From: Acanthopleura granulata
Taxonomy: Eukaryota; Mollusca; Polyplacophora; Chitonida; Chitonidae
NCBI GenBank assembly: GCA_016165875.1
Contig: JABBOT010000034.1
Coordinates: 620,001 to 684,000, forward strand
Reading direction: 5' to 3'
DNA length: 64,000 nucleotides
In this document: piece after piece, positions 11,310 through 20,924 of the stretch
How the letters are laid out: every line of letters begins with the position of its first letter
How positions within the stretch are numbered: position 1 is the first letter of the stretch
Position numbers and translations under genes: made by a program
The notes under the pieces: generated by a model
Database searches by the model: none
Told to the model about the DNA's origin: nothing
The model's input: the letters and a program-made list of their open reading frames with translations, nothing else

Positions 11310-14065
11310 GCCACATACTGTTATTCACATCTAACTAAACATAACCAGTTAAATTTCGATATTTCCGAGGTATACACCGTAAAACGATCAAAGCCTAACG
11401 CGTTTAATGGGTGACTAAAGTTTAAACAAGCGTGTTTAATAAATATACACATATGTTTAAGTATTAAGTATTTATCTCCCAAGTGTTTAATATCTGATGC
11501 ATAAAAGAGTTTATAAGATAACCATCAAAATTTGACAGTGTAAGAGAAATGTGTTTGCCGAATAGGAAAGCGATCCTGACAGTGTCTACCATTACTTCTC
11601 TCACATCATTTCACCAAAATATAAAGAACGCCTCGAAGAAAAAATGGAAATAACGCCTGCAGATCATTACGCACGAGCCTTCATAAGCCACGGATTAAAT
11701 AATGGGTGTAATCACATCTTTGCAAGTTGCCGGGAAAGGCTCTCCGTTAAGGCTTGCCCTAAGAGGGTTCGCTTCAAGGAGGTCAGCAGTGGAAAGAGAT
11801 TGACTTTTAGCTTGGTGTTTGTGGAGTATTGTTTATGAAGCCGGCTGCTATCATGAGTGATTGGCTTCGTTTGAACATTACCGTGGCCACTATTGGTCCG
11901 AACGTGACAGTCAGTCCCTCAGTCATGATTGTCTCAAGTGATCATACTTCTAGCGATGTCCCACTGAAAGGTCATGTGGAATGCAGACACGATATATAAA
12001 TCAGCTTGTACTCTGTCTTAGTGTTGATCACCAGTCGAGGAAGCCACAAATCTATATAGTTCTAGTAATGCCCTCACAACCGTGTCCTCAAAACTGTTGT
12101 CAGGTCTCCATACTACGAAATATTCCTGAAACTAATTAATACGGTCCTGGTGATTTGTGATTTCATTATTAACGATTAAATGAGGTGTATGTATAATCAT
12201 GTTTGCAACTACTGGTGTATGGCTGCGAAGTGGTTTGGTGTTTGTCTTGGTGTAAAGTATCCTTTCTTATTGCTGCGCCTCAATTTATTTATTTATTTCA
12301 TTGGAGTTTATTGGCCAAAAAGTTTTCACTTGTACGACGGCGGTCAGCATTATAGTGGGTGGAAACGGGGCAGAGCCCAGGGAAAACCCATGACCATCCA
12401 CAGGTGGTTGGCAGACCTTCCCACGTACGGCTGGAAAGTAAGCCAGCATGAGCGGGACCCGACCTGTCAGCGACCGCACTGGTGAGGCAACAGGTCATAT
12501 CGTCTCGCTGGTGTCGAGCTTAAAAGTAGCTGTACGAAGGGTTAGAAACGATTACAAGATTAGGCTTTTTCGATGAGGATAAGATCTGTTAGCCAATGTG
12601 CACAGAACATGACCTTTTGGTACTGTTTTGTGTACCACCCACAGGAAAATGGCTGAAATTAATACGCCACAAGTGAAACTTTTTTTTTCTGTACGGGGGT
12701 CGTATAGTGCTATAGATGTGATATGTGTGTAGAAAATCTTATCTGGAATGAAAGACAACACCTCAAAGAGGCATATTTGATTTTCTGCTTTCTAGTTTGT
12801 TTTAATAAGAAACTCCCCCGAGTTTTACTGCTTTCCCACCACTGTTGAGTGCAAAGCACATTATGTACTACTTTAAATATTTGTGAGACGTCTAGGATTT
12901 GGTTTGAACATCAATTATTATTCATTTCAATCTTTTATATCACAAAGCAGAGACGAATCTTACGCTATCACAAGCCTGTTTTATTCAGTATGCCTCACTA
13001 ATCGTTGTGATCTTGTCCGCTTTGTCCCTTGAGGCTAGCACGGAAAAGCCTCACAAAGCCGTAGTCCTATCTCCTTAGTATGTTGAGGAGTAAGTATCTA
13101 TTAGTATCTATGGAGTAAGCCACTGCCCAGTGTCAGGTTGACTTGGATACGCCTTGCAAGTCTTGGCATGGTAAGCACCTTAATTCCCCGAGGTTAGCAT
13201 ACTGGGACTTTTGAATGTGGCTTTGAATCGTTGTGATTTAAGTTTCATTCCGGGACGTTTGCTTGCAAAGGCCTGCCGGTGTGATTTAATCTTTTGGATC
13301 GATGCTTCAGGGATAACTTAACTTTGCCCCTTTTCTCGACTATCTGTTTTAATCGAATCAGTAATGGTGTAAGTGTCACTTGCTGTTGATTAGCTTGGCA
13401 ACTCATCTGGCGTGTGTTAAGTAAGTGACGGAAATCTCTCGCAGACTGTAAATTCCTCTGCACGCAGGATCAGATAAAAATTAATGTTCCTCAAGAAAAA
13501 TATAAGATATGTTTAATTCCCCAATTTTTATTACCTTATTTTCTTTCCCGTCAAGAAAACCACTCGACATACCAGATGGTTTTGCTCATGCTGAAATCTA
13601 CAAGCGTCTCATTAACGGATTCTTCGGCTAACAGTCGAAACCATTCACAATCAAATTGGATTGTTGTTAGTCAGATGCCTTAATCAGCTTTGGATAAACA
13701 GATATATCGTGTTGGGTGCCTTTAAAATAGCCCACCCGTTTCGTTTCGAATTAGGATCATGTCATTTTTACCTCACAGACTTCTTCCCAGCATGTTTCCA
13801 CCTCGATATGGCTGCGGTATTTCCAATGTACCGTAATGCCATAATGATTCAGTCATCATTCAGTGAACGACGTGGCAGGCACTACATCGTCCTTAAACGA
13901 ACAACTAAAAAAAGCAATTTCGTGATTCGTTTTCTTCCCTTTTTGCTCTTGCTGCAATTGTGTTTTCCCTGCACGATTTGCACGGTAGTATTTTAGCTTT
14001 GCCTTCAGATTCACTGGTAGTTCTGTTTAAGTTTTTTCACGCCTTATTCAGTCATAAAGAAGACT
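11310..14065 (+). repeat. Tandem duplication, copy B
   Basis: Directly repeated, diverged partner of copy A at 7985-11110, about 3.3 kb downstream. It carries a minus-strand SINE at 12283-12488. Copy A has no SINE at the equivalent point, between a TTATTAACG segment (8557 in A, about 12168 in B) and the CAGGAAAATG anchor. The frame at 13661-13996 (111 codons) overlaps the block that corresponds to A's 10661-10939 frame, but the two translations do not agree, which argues against a conserved exon. Confidence 0.65.
12283..12488 (-). repeat. tRNA-derived SINE, head-truncated
   Basis: Read on the minus strand, it runs from the GCGGTCGCTGA region through CCCGTTTCCACCCAC and the GCCGTCGTACAAGTGAAAA module to an (AAATA)n tail. 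The A-box end of the tRNA head is missing. Insertion lies inside copy B of the tandem duplication only. Two open frames on the minus strand here are readings of the SINE. Confidence 0.85.
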
Positions 14066-14079
14066 GATTGCTAGATGCA

Positions 14080-15450
14080 AGAAACTGCGGCAAAAATTTT
14101 GATTTAAGTCCAGTGGAGCCAGCATATTTGACTGGTTCCCAACGGCGAACTATGTCATTTGTTATTCCACTGTATAGTAGGAGAAGTCATTCGAAGAACT
14201 GGTCATAAAGTAGATGTAGTAGCTTATTTGTGTATTTTTCTATGATTGTTGTTGAACTCCATAATGAAAAAAATATTGCAGCCCCCTCAAAATTGTATAT
14301 TTTAATTACTCTGTTACATGTTTGCGTTTTACAGACTTCAAAGTTAATTAGCTCAAATGCGTGAACTTTCGATACAATATTGTTTACTAATTAAGTTCAT
14401 CATGTGTATAGTAAATTAAAAACACGGAGCTTCATTTCAGTTAAACATTATTTTTATTGGACTAAATTTGTGGTCGTACGTTTCTTGAAACCTGGATTGC
14501 GTGTGCTTTACCCAGGAAACCTCACATAAATTGAAAATCACCACTATGTAAAACTTGATAAAGATGTCTTAAAATTTTGATTACCGGTAGCCGATCAAGT
14601 GAGCGATAAAACTTGTGGAAATCATTTTAAAATTTTCCCTTCCCATAGTCACATATAGTAGCAATTAAAATACGGTGGTCATGTAGGTAAAATATTAATC
14701 GTTAAACACCACTCAATAAATATACTAAAAATGACTTAAAATCAATGCATTGTGCAAATCAAAAAGCTGACCTCTTCGTAGTCCGACAGGAAGGCACCAC
14801 GCTTATTATTAATTGGTAGAGTGTGTAAAAATTATTGCACTTCCATAATTAAATGTTGCATGAGTAGTTGAACACTTCGCAATTTAAATTTCCATTTGAA
14901 CCCCGTAAGAATGGAAATTAAGTTTCATGGTAGCCCTGTTGTGCATGTGTAAGGCGTATGTGTCAATAAAGAATGTGGCCAAGACACGACGAAGCAATGG
15001 ACCGTTCTCCTCACAAATAGCAGCAAGAAATGCTGAAAGACGCGCCGTCTTGTTTCAAGTGCCTTGTAAATATGCACCCGTACCTGAATTCCCCTAACAA
15101 TCGGATCTCTATCATTGAAATAATTTGGCTGTCGCCATGCATCATCTGGCAATGAATTGATCTAAGTCCGTGGAGTAGTGGCATACACTTACAGGGAAGC
15201 AAACAAGAGGAGAAAACATATGCATTGTTAAGTCTTTAAAGCGTTTAAGCGTCTACACCGGAAATATTGGTTTTATCATGTTCTTCTAAATTCTCTTCAA
15301 TTACTAACCGTGACGGCGATCAGAGGAGATGATAGGGAGCCTCCATGGTACTCTGACTTCAAATTGGAATAGAAGTGGGAGAAAATTTTATCGAACAATG
15401 TGTAGAGTGGTTTGTTTTGTTTTTGTATTGGCCCCGCGATATGGCTGCAA
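14080..15450. other. Non-coding AT-rich tract, no gene recognised
   Basis: No domain-bearing frame, RNA gene or clear repeat was recognised. Frames at 14925-15202 on the minus strand overlap each other and show no motif. Confidence 0.45.
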
Positions 15451-15454
15451 TATG

Positions 15455-15482
15455 GCCGAAGTGGCGTTAAGCCATGATGTTG
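15455..15482 (+). repeat. Family D repeat fragment
   Basis: GGCCGAAGTGGCGTTAAGCC is the conserved core of the family D repeat; the usual CATTCATT tail is absent. Confidence 0.5.
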
Positions 15483-15579
15483 TTTCCCTACTCTCACTAT
15501 TCATGGGGCCCAGGTGACAGCGGTTTGCTGACATTCGTTGAAGGCCACTTGTCTTCCAGCGTTGTCGCATGCACCAGCT

Positions 15580-15682
15580 CTTTAGTAACTTGTCAAAGGT
15601 TGATCAGTTATCCCGGGCATACCATCTCCTCCTCCTCCAAGTAAAAACCCTACGGCCGTCTGACAAGTGAAAAAAATTCCTT
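15580..15682 (+). repeat. Decayed copy of the variant SINE
   Basis: AACTTGTCAAAGGTTGATCA, CCCGGGCATAC and CGGCCGTCTGACAAGTGAAA occur in the same order as in the variant SINE at 5055-5276. No pol III boxes remain. Confidence 0.45.
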
Positions 15683-15704
15683 TTTGTTTGTTTTGCGTAT
15701 TTTA

Positions 15705-15866
15705 GCGCGAGGGAGAGACACATCCAATAACATGCCCTAACTGGATGCAAGGAACCCTTTATCGTCTGATTCTCTCAATTAATGGGTGTTACGAACGTTG
15801 TCAGCGTTGTTATTACGCCACATGCCTTTATCCAATTAATGACGTGGATGTGTCTCTCCCTCGCGC
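15705..15866. repeat. 162-bp element with perfect 22-bp inverted ends
   Basis: Bases 15705-15726 are the exact reverse complement of 15845-15866 (GCGCGAGGGAGAGACACATC plus two bases). The 118-bp interior contains ATTCTCTCAATTAATGGGTG, a segment nearly repeated at 16575-16605. This suggests a small non-autonomous DNA element or foldback. No clear target duplication flanks it. Confidence 0.65.
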
Positions 15867-16549
15867 CCATACCCAATCCTGTTACATTTGCATGTAAGGC
15901 ATTCTCACCGCTGTAATATTTGCACAAGCCTTATTCTGAAAATAGGCACCGAAACAGAGTTCCGTGTATCAGCCATCGACCATAATAGTTTTCCGTGGTC
16001 AGTAATCGCAAGGCCGATTTCCTACAAAACATTTAACACAAAACACCACTGAAATAAGATAGTATATCAATCAAGACATTAACACAGGTTTTGGTAAAAG
16101 CAAGCAGTCAGCAGTTTCAAATGATGACAGAAACACGAAATAAATATATTAAAATTAACATCTGTATTTAGTAATATGCCAGGTCATTTAAAGAAGAGCT
16201 GACCTCGCGATAGGGGCCTGGTAGCACTATACTCCTGGCACTCAAATTTTATCCACTCAAAAACCTAAACGCGTTTTTGGACACGCCTTAAACACCAATC
16301 CCCACATAAAAAAGGCATCCGGTTGTAAAATCAGGATTTCCCAACACAAAGAACCGTACTATATTTTCTTTTTTTTCTGAAATATCGATCAGTTCATTTT
16401 CTATTAAGCCGTCGATCTATTTACGTCGCATTTATAAAAGGTTGACAGATGTCAAAGACATTCTTGGAGAAAATTCAGTCAGTAAAACGTAAAGCAATCT
16501 GCACTCAATCACACGAACATGACCACGTTCAGCAGGGAGTCAGTTCCTG

Positions 16550-16660
16550 GACACGGGAGGAACTCCTTATCGGCTTATTCTCTCAATTAATTGGTGTTTA
16601 GAGAGCGGTCGGGACTGGATAGGGTCCTCCGGCATAATAACAGCGCTGACAGCGACCTAA
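16550..16660 (+). repeat. Relative of the 15705-15866 interior
   Basis: Shares CTTATCGGCTTATTCTCTCA and AATTAATTGGTGTT with the interior of the 15705-15866 element, but lacks the 22-bp inverted ends. Likely a truncated or diverged copy of the same family. Confidence 0.4.
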
Positions 16661-16904
16661 ACAAGGAAAATTGGTAAAAAATTGGTTTAAGCCTTAGAGG
16701 TGTGTTGTCTGATAATCATTTGTGCGTAATGGCGAAGAGGTCGATGAGATGTGTATCGCCGATGGTATTGGTATCCGTCGAATGCTTTAATTTTGCCATC
16801 TGCGCTAATGCGATAACTATTGCTTAATGTCTTCTGTATCAAAATAACCCTCGTTATCTCTATATCAACGGCACGCCAGTAATCTGATATTGATCGTATG
16901 TATC

Positions 16905-17020
16905 AAAAGTGATGACAACGCAGCATTTTGAGTAATTCCAAACTAGTGTCGACCAACTATCATAGTGTCTGCTCTGGTTTCTCTCTCTACGCTGTAGTCT
17001 TATTTTAGTGATATTACTGT
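16905..17020 (+). repeat. Dispersed repeat family E, copy 2
   Basis: GTGATGACAACGCAGCATTT, GAGTAATTCC and then TCTGCTCTGGTTTCTCTCTC follow the order seen at 1708-1965. Similarity fades near 17020. Confidence 0.5.
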
Positions 17021-17089
17021 TACATTGCCAGTGTAAACCAATCATGTTTAATATGCGTAACGCACATACGTGTCTCATATCGTCTGTCG

Positions 17090-17405
17090 GGAGATGCAAG
17101 TTCCAGCCTGGATCGGGTCATACCAGATTTTAAAAATGGTACTTGTGGCTGCTTGGCGTTCAGCATTGAGATGTTAGAGCGACGAAACAGAACTGGTTGG
17201 CCCGGTGTCATTATAATGTCAGTGGGTTGGGTGTCTTGTGTAGTATCTTCGGCATAATGTTCAAGTGGCGTCAGCACTTTGGCGGCATGGACTCGCTCCG
17301 CCACAAGAAGACACGCTATATATATGCACACACCAGAGGGACCTCTCGTCTTCATATGACTGAAGCATTGTTAAGAAGCCCCAAACGCTCACTCTTTCAC
17401 TCATA
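17090..17405 (+). repeat. Mollusc-style CTCACT-tailed repeat, copy 1
   Basis: AAAAATGGTACTTGTGGCTG, then GGCGGCATGG and CCACAAGAAGACACG, ending in AAACGCTCACTCTTTCACTC. The same order recurs at 57590-57870. The degenerate CTCACTCACTC-like end is typical of a widespread molluscan repeat. A minus-strand open frame of 111 codons crossing it (17020-17355) is chance. Confidence 0.6.
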
Positions 17406-17535
17406 ACTTCTGTCCTGTACTAATTACTCATTCATGTGATTGCAGTTGGAGGCTATGCTCAAGATCAATTCAGTTAGAGGACGATGGCCAGCATCATGAC
17501 GGTAGGACACCGGGACCATCTGCAGTATGGCCACA

Positions 17536-17796
17536 GTTTATTTTGTTTATTTATTTATTTGATTGGTGTTTTACGCCGTACTCAAGAATAATTCACTTAT
17601 ACGACGGTGGCCAGCATTATGGTGGGAGGAAACCGGGCAGAGCCCGGGGGAAACCCACGGCCATCCGCAGGTTGCTGGCAGACCATCCCACTTAGGGCAG
17701 GAGAGGAAGCCAGCATGAGCTGGACTTGAACTCACAGCAACCGCATTGGTGGAAGTGCTGCGATAGCGCGCTAACCGACTGAGCCACGGAGGCCCC
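17536..17796 (-). repeat. Full-length tRNA-derived SINE with target duplication
   Basis: On the minus strand it begins GGGGCCTCCGTGGCTCAGTC (pol III A box TGGCTCAGTCGG), has the B-box-like GAGTTCAAGTCC, then the CCGGTTTCCTCCCACCATAA body, the GTATAAGTGAATTATTCTTG / GTACGGCGTAAAACACCAAT module and an (AAATA)n tail. Flanking direct repeats GTATGGCCACA (17525-17535) and GTATGGCGACA (17797-17807) differ at one base, as expected for LINE-mobilised insertion. It defines the full unit in this window, about 260 bp. Confidence 0.93.
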
Positions 17797-17849
17797 GTAT
17801 GGCGACATATGGGGACATTCTTCGCATGCACGGCCGGAGGAACCCTGGG

Positions 17850-18075
17850 ATGAATGATTAAAAATAATTATGGCTTAACGCCACATACACGGTAACTTGG
17901 CCGGATCGTGGGGAGAACATGTTGGAACCAGAAAACCGTGAATAGTTTACAACGTGATGTAGTGAAATCGAAATGGAAAGAAAATAGACGTAACATTTTA
18001 AAAAACAGTTAAAATAAAAACAGGATGTTTGTTTAACTCGAAAATCACAATTCTTTTTGTATCTATGATCTGGAA
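17850..18075 (-). repeat. Family D repeat, long copy
   Basis: GATGAATGATT...TTATGGCTTAACGCCAC is followed by GGATCGTGGGGAGAACATG, AAAATAGACGTAACATTTT and TCGAAAATCACAATTC. The same order is found at 38262-38450, 42605-42830 and 58557-58760. The family has no detectable coding capacity; it could be a SINE or a MITE. Confidence 0.55.
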
Positions 18076-18079
18076 TATT

Positions 18080-18660
18080 CTACACGTAGATTTATTTGTA
18101 TACGTACGGAACACTCAACTTGACCCGACCACGCTGGCGAGAGGCCTCTGGGTCATTGCGCTTGATAACCCTTCAGTTCTGCGCTAAGTCTTTTTAGAAT
18201 GCTTTTTTTTAGCCATAGTGACCCACTGGATGGCACGTCATATTGTTTAAAGGTGCGACAAGCGGTTTTGTAAAAAGCTCTGAGGGGCTCCGTTGCCGAG
18301 GACGTGCCAGTGCAGCGTAATGACTTCACCAATGTTATTAGCCGTGAATGGTCCTGGTCGTCATTGCACGTTGTATAAAAAACAACTTCTGCAGTTTTTT
18401 GTAACCGACCACGTTTGGGAGAGAGTATAATTTGAAAGCAAGAATGCATTTGGAAGATTTTAAATGCGGTTTTCAAATGCTGATTGCCAATAAATTTCAA
18501 AACGCATGTTTAATTTTCAATGGTTCCATCTTCATATCGGAAAGATCTTAGGAGATAATAGTCCCTAAATGAAAATACTCAATTGTACCTCTTGAAAATT
18601 GTGCCAGAATACTAGACCGTAGCATGTCAGCTAACGAAGATGATGTTGTAAAAACCATGA
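18080..18660. other. Non-coding upstream region of the GPCR gene
   Basis: No exon was recognised. A pyrimidine-rich acceptor-like tract ends in TTTTTTTTAG near 18212. The minus-strand frames 18153-18500 and 18548-18772 have no domain; the second overlaps the GPCR start on the opposite strand. A promoter or 5' non-coding exon of the GPCR could lie here or farther upstream. Confidence 0.35.
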
Positions 18661-18663
18661 CTG

Positions 18664-18693
18664 TACTAAATGCCTTCTTCCCTGTCTTTGTAG
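18664..18693 (+). promoter_or_regulatory. Predicted 3' splice site in the GPCR leader
   Basis: TACTAAA (18664-18670) is a near-consensus branch point. It is followed by a pyrimidine-rich tract and TTTGTAG, with the AG at 18692-18693. Branch-to-AG spacing of about 24 nt is typical. A second possible AG follows at 18708-18709 (TTTGCAG). If used, the coding exon starts 55-70 nt before the GPCR start codon and the 5' leader is spliced from an upstream exon. Confidence 0.55.
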
Positions 18694-18712
18694 GTGCCTT
18701 GATTTGCAGAAG

Positions 18713-18730
18713 ATGGCGTGTTTGAGCTGA
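18713..18730 (+). CDS. Short upstream ORF (MACLS) in the GPCR leader
   Basis: ATG at 18713 sits in a strong initiation context (A at -3, G at +4) and reads five codons to TGA at 18728-18730. It is in the same frame as the GPCR, and its stop lies 33 nt before the GPCR start. If the leader is transcribed as predicted, ribosomes would meet this frame first and would have to reinitiate or leak past it. The peptide itself is too short to suggest a function. Confidence 0.4.
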   Translation: MACLS

Positions 18731-18763
18731 GACCAGTTTCCGATTCAGTCTCCGGACGGCGCC

Positions 18764-19939
18764 ATGGGTCATTTATACATCCCCAGGGATGATTGTAGTT
18801 CTAATAGGACCGGATTTGATTTACCTTTAAGTGAATTAACCAATCTCAGTCTCCTTGACCTGTACAACAGTTCTCTGTCGGCTCACGATGCCCCATTCAA
18901 CATCGGTCGCCTCCTAAATATGATTTTGGCTGCGATGGGAATAGTGGCTAATATGGCCTCCTTGACGGCCATGTGTCACATTTCCGGACCTCTCTCAGCC
19001 AATCAGCGTCTCATCATCAGTCTCCTCGTCTCGGATTTATTCGTCAGTATCACCATACTCACTACTGTTATCAATAATGCACTCTTTCCCTTTTTCCTGG
19101 GACCAGGAAAGGATTACGGCCAAAAGCTCTGTCTGTATACATTACTCAAGGCATTGGTAATGACGGCTCACACGATCTCTCTTTTCAATCTGGTCCTGCT
19201 ATCCCTGGATCACTTCCTGGCCATCAATAAACCTTTAAGATATGTGCAACTGATGACGGGCAAGAGAGTGTCCTGTGGTATCGGGGTCGTCTGGTTATTG
19301 GCTGCTTTCTGCGGCTTTTCGGATTTCTTGCTTCCTGGTCAGTTTTATCTTTACTGTGAAGGTATGGACCTTGTAAATTTCTGTGAGGTGGGCTACTGTA
19401 CAAAATACGAGACGGAATACCTACTTTTCCCACTGGTCCACGTCTGTTTTATCATTATGGCCATTTTCTATAGCCAGGTGTTTCACACGATATACCAGTA
19501 CCAGAAAATGGCAGGCCGTCACCAGCGTCACATGAAGAGGAATATCAAGGGTCTGGTGACAACTCTTCTCATACTCGGCTCCTTTCTGATCTGCTGGCTG
19601 CCTCACTGCGTCTTCGAGGCTTACATTTTAGTAAAGTCTCAGGTAGACCACATGGGAGTAATGGCGCAGTACAAACTAGTCATGCACGTGGATTATTACC
19701 TGTATTCGCTTTGGCTGGCCAATTCTGTGTGCGATCCAATCATTTACGCAGTGCGCATGCGCGAAATTAAGAACGGTTATTATCGCATGGTGAAGTGCAA
19801 TCGCCGAAACAGTTCCGCGGGGAGTTCGCCGCGGATTTGCTCAGCATCCTATTACCGCAGATCTGTTACCAACACCTCAGCTGTGGAAAACATGGAGCTG
19901 AAATCGCACACACATTTCTCGATGAATAATTCGGTGTAG
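18764..19939 (+). CDS. Orphan class A (rhodopsin-family) GPCR, single coding exon
   Basis: Seven-helix plasma-membrane receptor of 391 residues, expected to signal through heterotrimeric G proteins; ligand unknown. The N-terminus is extracellular with N-glycosylation sequons at N14, N27 and N35 and no obvious signal peptide. Landmarks: helix 1 about 47-72 with N63; helix 2 about 83-104 with D91 in LLVSD; C123 at the start of helix 3, a likely disulfide partner of C198, C207 or C212 in loop 2; D149-H150-F151 in place of DRY; W177 in helix 4; helix 5 about 219-243 without the usual central proline; C277-W278-L279-P280 in helix 6; N320 and D324-P325-I-I-Y328 in helix 7. Helix 8 is basic and C345 may be palmitoylated. 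The start is well supported: a strong context (GCCATGG) and an in-frame stop just upstream (18728). Helix 6-7 style and the missing helix 5 proline resemble the melanocortin/EDG/cannabinoid/adenosine (MECA) group; an aminergic-like orphan is the alternative. No frameshift or missing helix. Confidence 0.95.
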   Translation: MGHLYIPRDDCSSNRTGFDLPLSELTNLSLLDLYNSSLSAHDAPFNIGRLLNMILAAMGIVANMASLTAMCHISGPLSANQRLIISLLVSDLFVSITILTTVINNALFPFFLGPGKDYGQKLCLYTLLKALVMTAHTISLFNLVLLSLDHFLAINKPLRYVQLMTGKRVSCGIGVVWLLAAFCGFSDFLLPGQFYLYCEGMDLVNFCEVGYCTKYETEYLLFPLVHVCFIIMAIFYSQVFHTIYQYQKMAGRHQRHMKRNIKGLVTTLLILGSFLICWLPHCVFEAYILVKSQVDHMGVMAQYKLVMHVDYYLYSLWLANSVCDPIIYAVRMREIKNGYYRMVKCNRRNSSAGSSPRICSASYYRRSVTNTSAVENMELKSHTHFSMNNSV

Positions 19940-20647
19940 ATATCCTGGAATGCAATGTGACCATTTGTTTCACTACAACATCTTTAACTGACATGTAGAA
20001 GGTGACAGGTGCACTAAAGGGTTACAAAACATTGCCAATGGCTAACAACTTCTAGGTTTACTGGATGGCAGTCGAAGGTTTCGACCTCAATTCTAGCCAG
20101 TAAAAGTCAAGAACGATAGATGACTCCCACCAATTGTGTTGTTCCCCTTCACATTTGTATACATCTCTCTGAATGCAAATATGACATTATCATAACATAT
20201 GACTGCGTATCTCCTCTTCGGCATCAGATAATGCGCTATTACATAATGAAGGCATAAGTACTCCTCTCGTGATAAGGAGAAAAAACACTACACGACTGAT
20301 ACCAATGGACTTGATTTATATATTGATTGGCGTTCATTTTTTAGGCAAAAACACCAATGCCCTCCGTATTTCATTACAGCAATGAAGATATAGCAATACA
20401 AACGCTGTTCTAACACACTGCATGAGTGCATCACACTTCAGTCACTTTTGACATTTTGCAGTGAAGGTTTATTTATTGATTTGTGGGATCGCCTACTCAA
20501 ATGTACTCCTTGCTGGTTTGAATGCGGATTCAGGTCAGGAGGTTTGTAAGACACATCACAACGGGCCGGTGCTTTCACTTTCATGTGAGAAATTATTGTT
20601 AGTGGTGGCATCAAAGCATTCTTGGTAATTCCGGACCGGGAAGTCCT

Positions 20648-20653
20648 AATAAA
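20648..20653 (+). terminator. Possible poly(A) signal for the GPCR transcript
   Basis: AATAAA about 710 nt after the stop codon, followed by AT-rich sequence. A second AATAAA at 20916-20921, followed by an A-run, is an equally good candidate. Usage cannot be decided from sequence. Confidence 0.3.
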
Positions 20654-20915
20654 TTATTCATGACATCACTACATTGATTTACCCATTTTTGCTCGAGACT
20701 TGGTGCAAGAGAAAAGACTGTGGGGAGAGCAGGTGGTGGCGTAGGGCGTACTTGCTACCATCTAAGTGTTTATATGAACAGTTAGAAGAAAAACGCGTAA
20801 TACAGGTCTATTTACAGGTGCAATGACTTCATCAGTCTTCTTATACTGTCCTGCTTTCACCACCCATAAAATCTGACACGGGATATTTGGAATATTGTAT
20901 TATTCACATCATGTA

Positions 20916-20921
20916 AATAAA
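20916..20921 (+). terminator. Alternative possible poly(A) signal
   Basis: AATAAA followed directly by further A residues and a GT-containing stretch, about 980 nt after the GPCR stop codon. Confidence 0.25.
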
Positions 20922-20924
20922 AAA

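Noticed and set aside
17745..17796. Possible tRNA gene (A box and acceptor-like end)
   Set aside because: The sequence continues into the SINE body, lacks a proper anticodon arm and is flanked by a target duplication. It is the head of a SINE.
19224..19606. Minus-strand open frames inside the GPCR
   Set aside because: They are antisense shadows of the receptor coding sequence.
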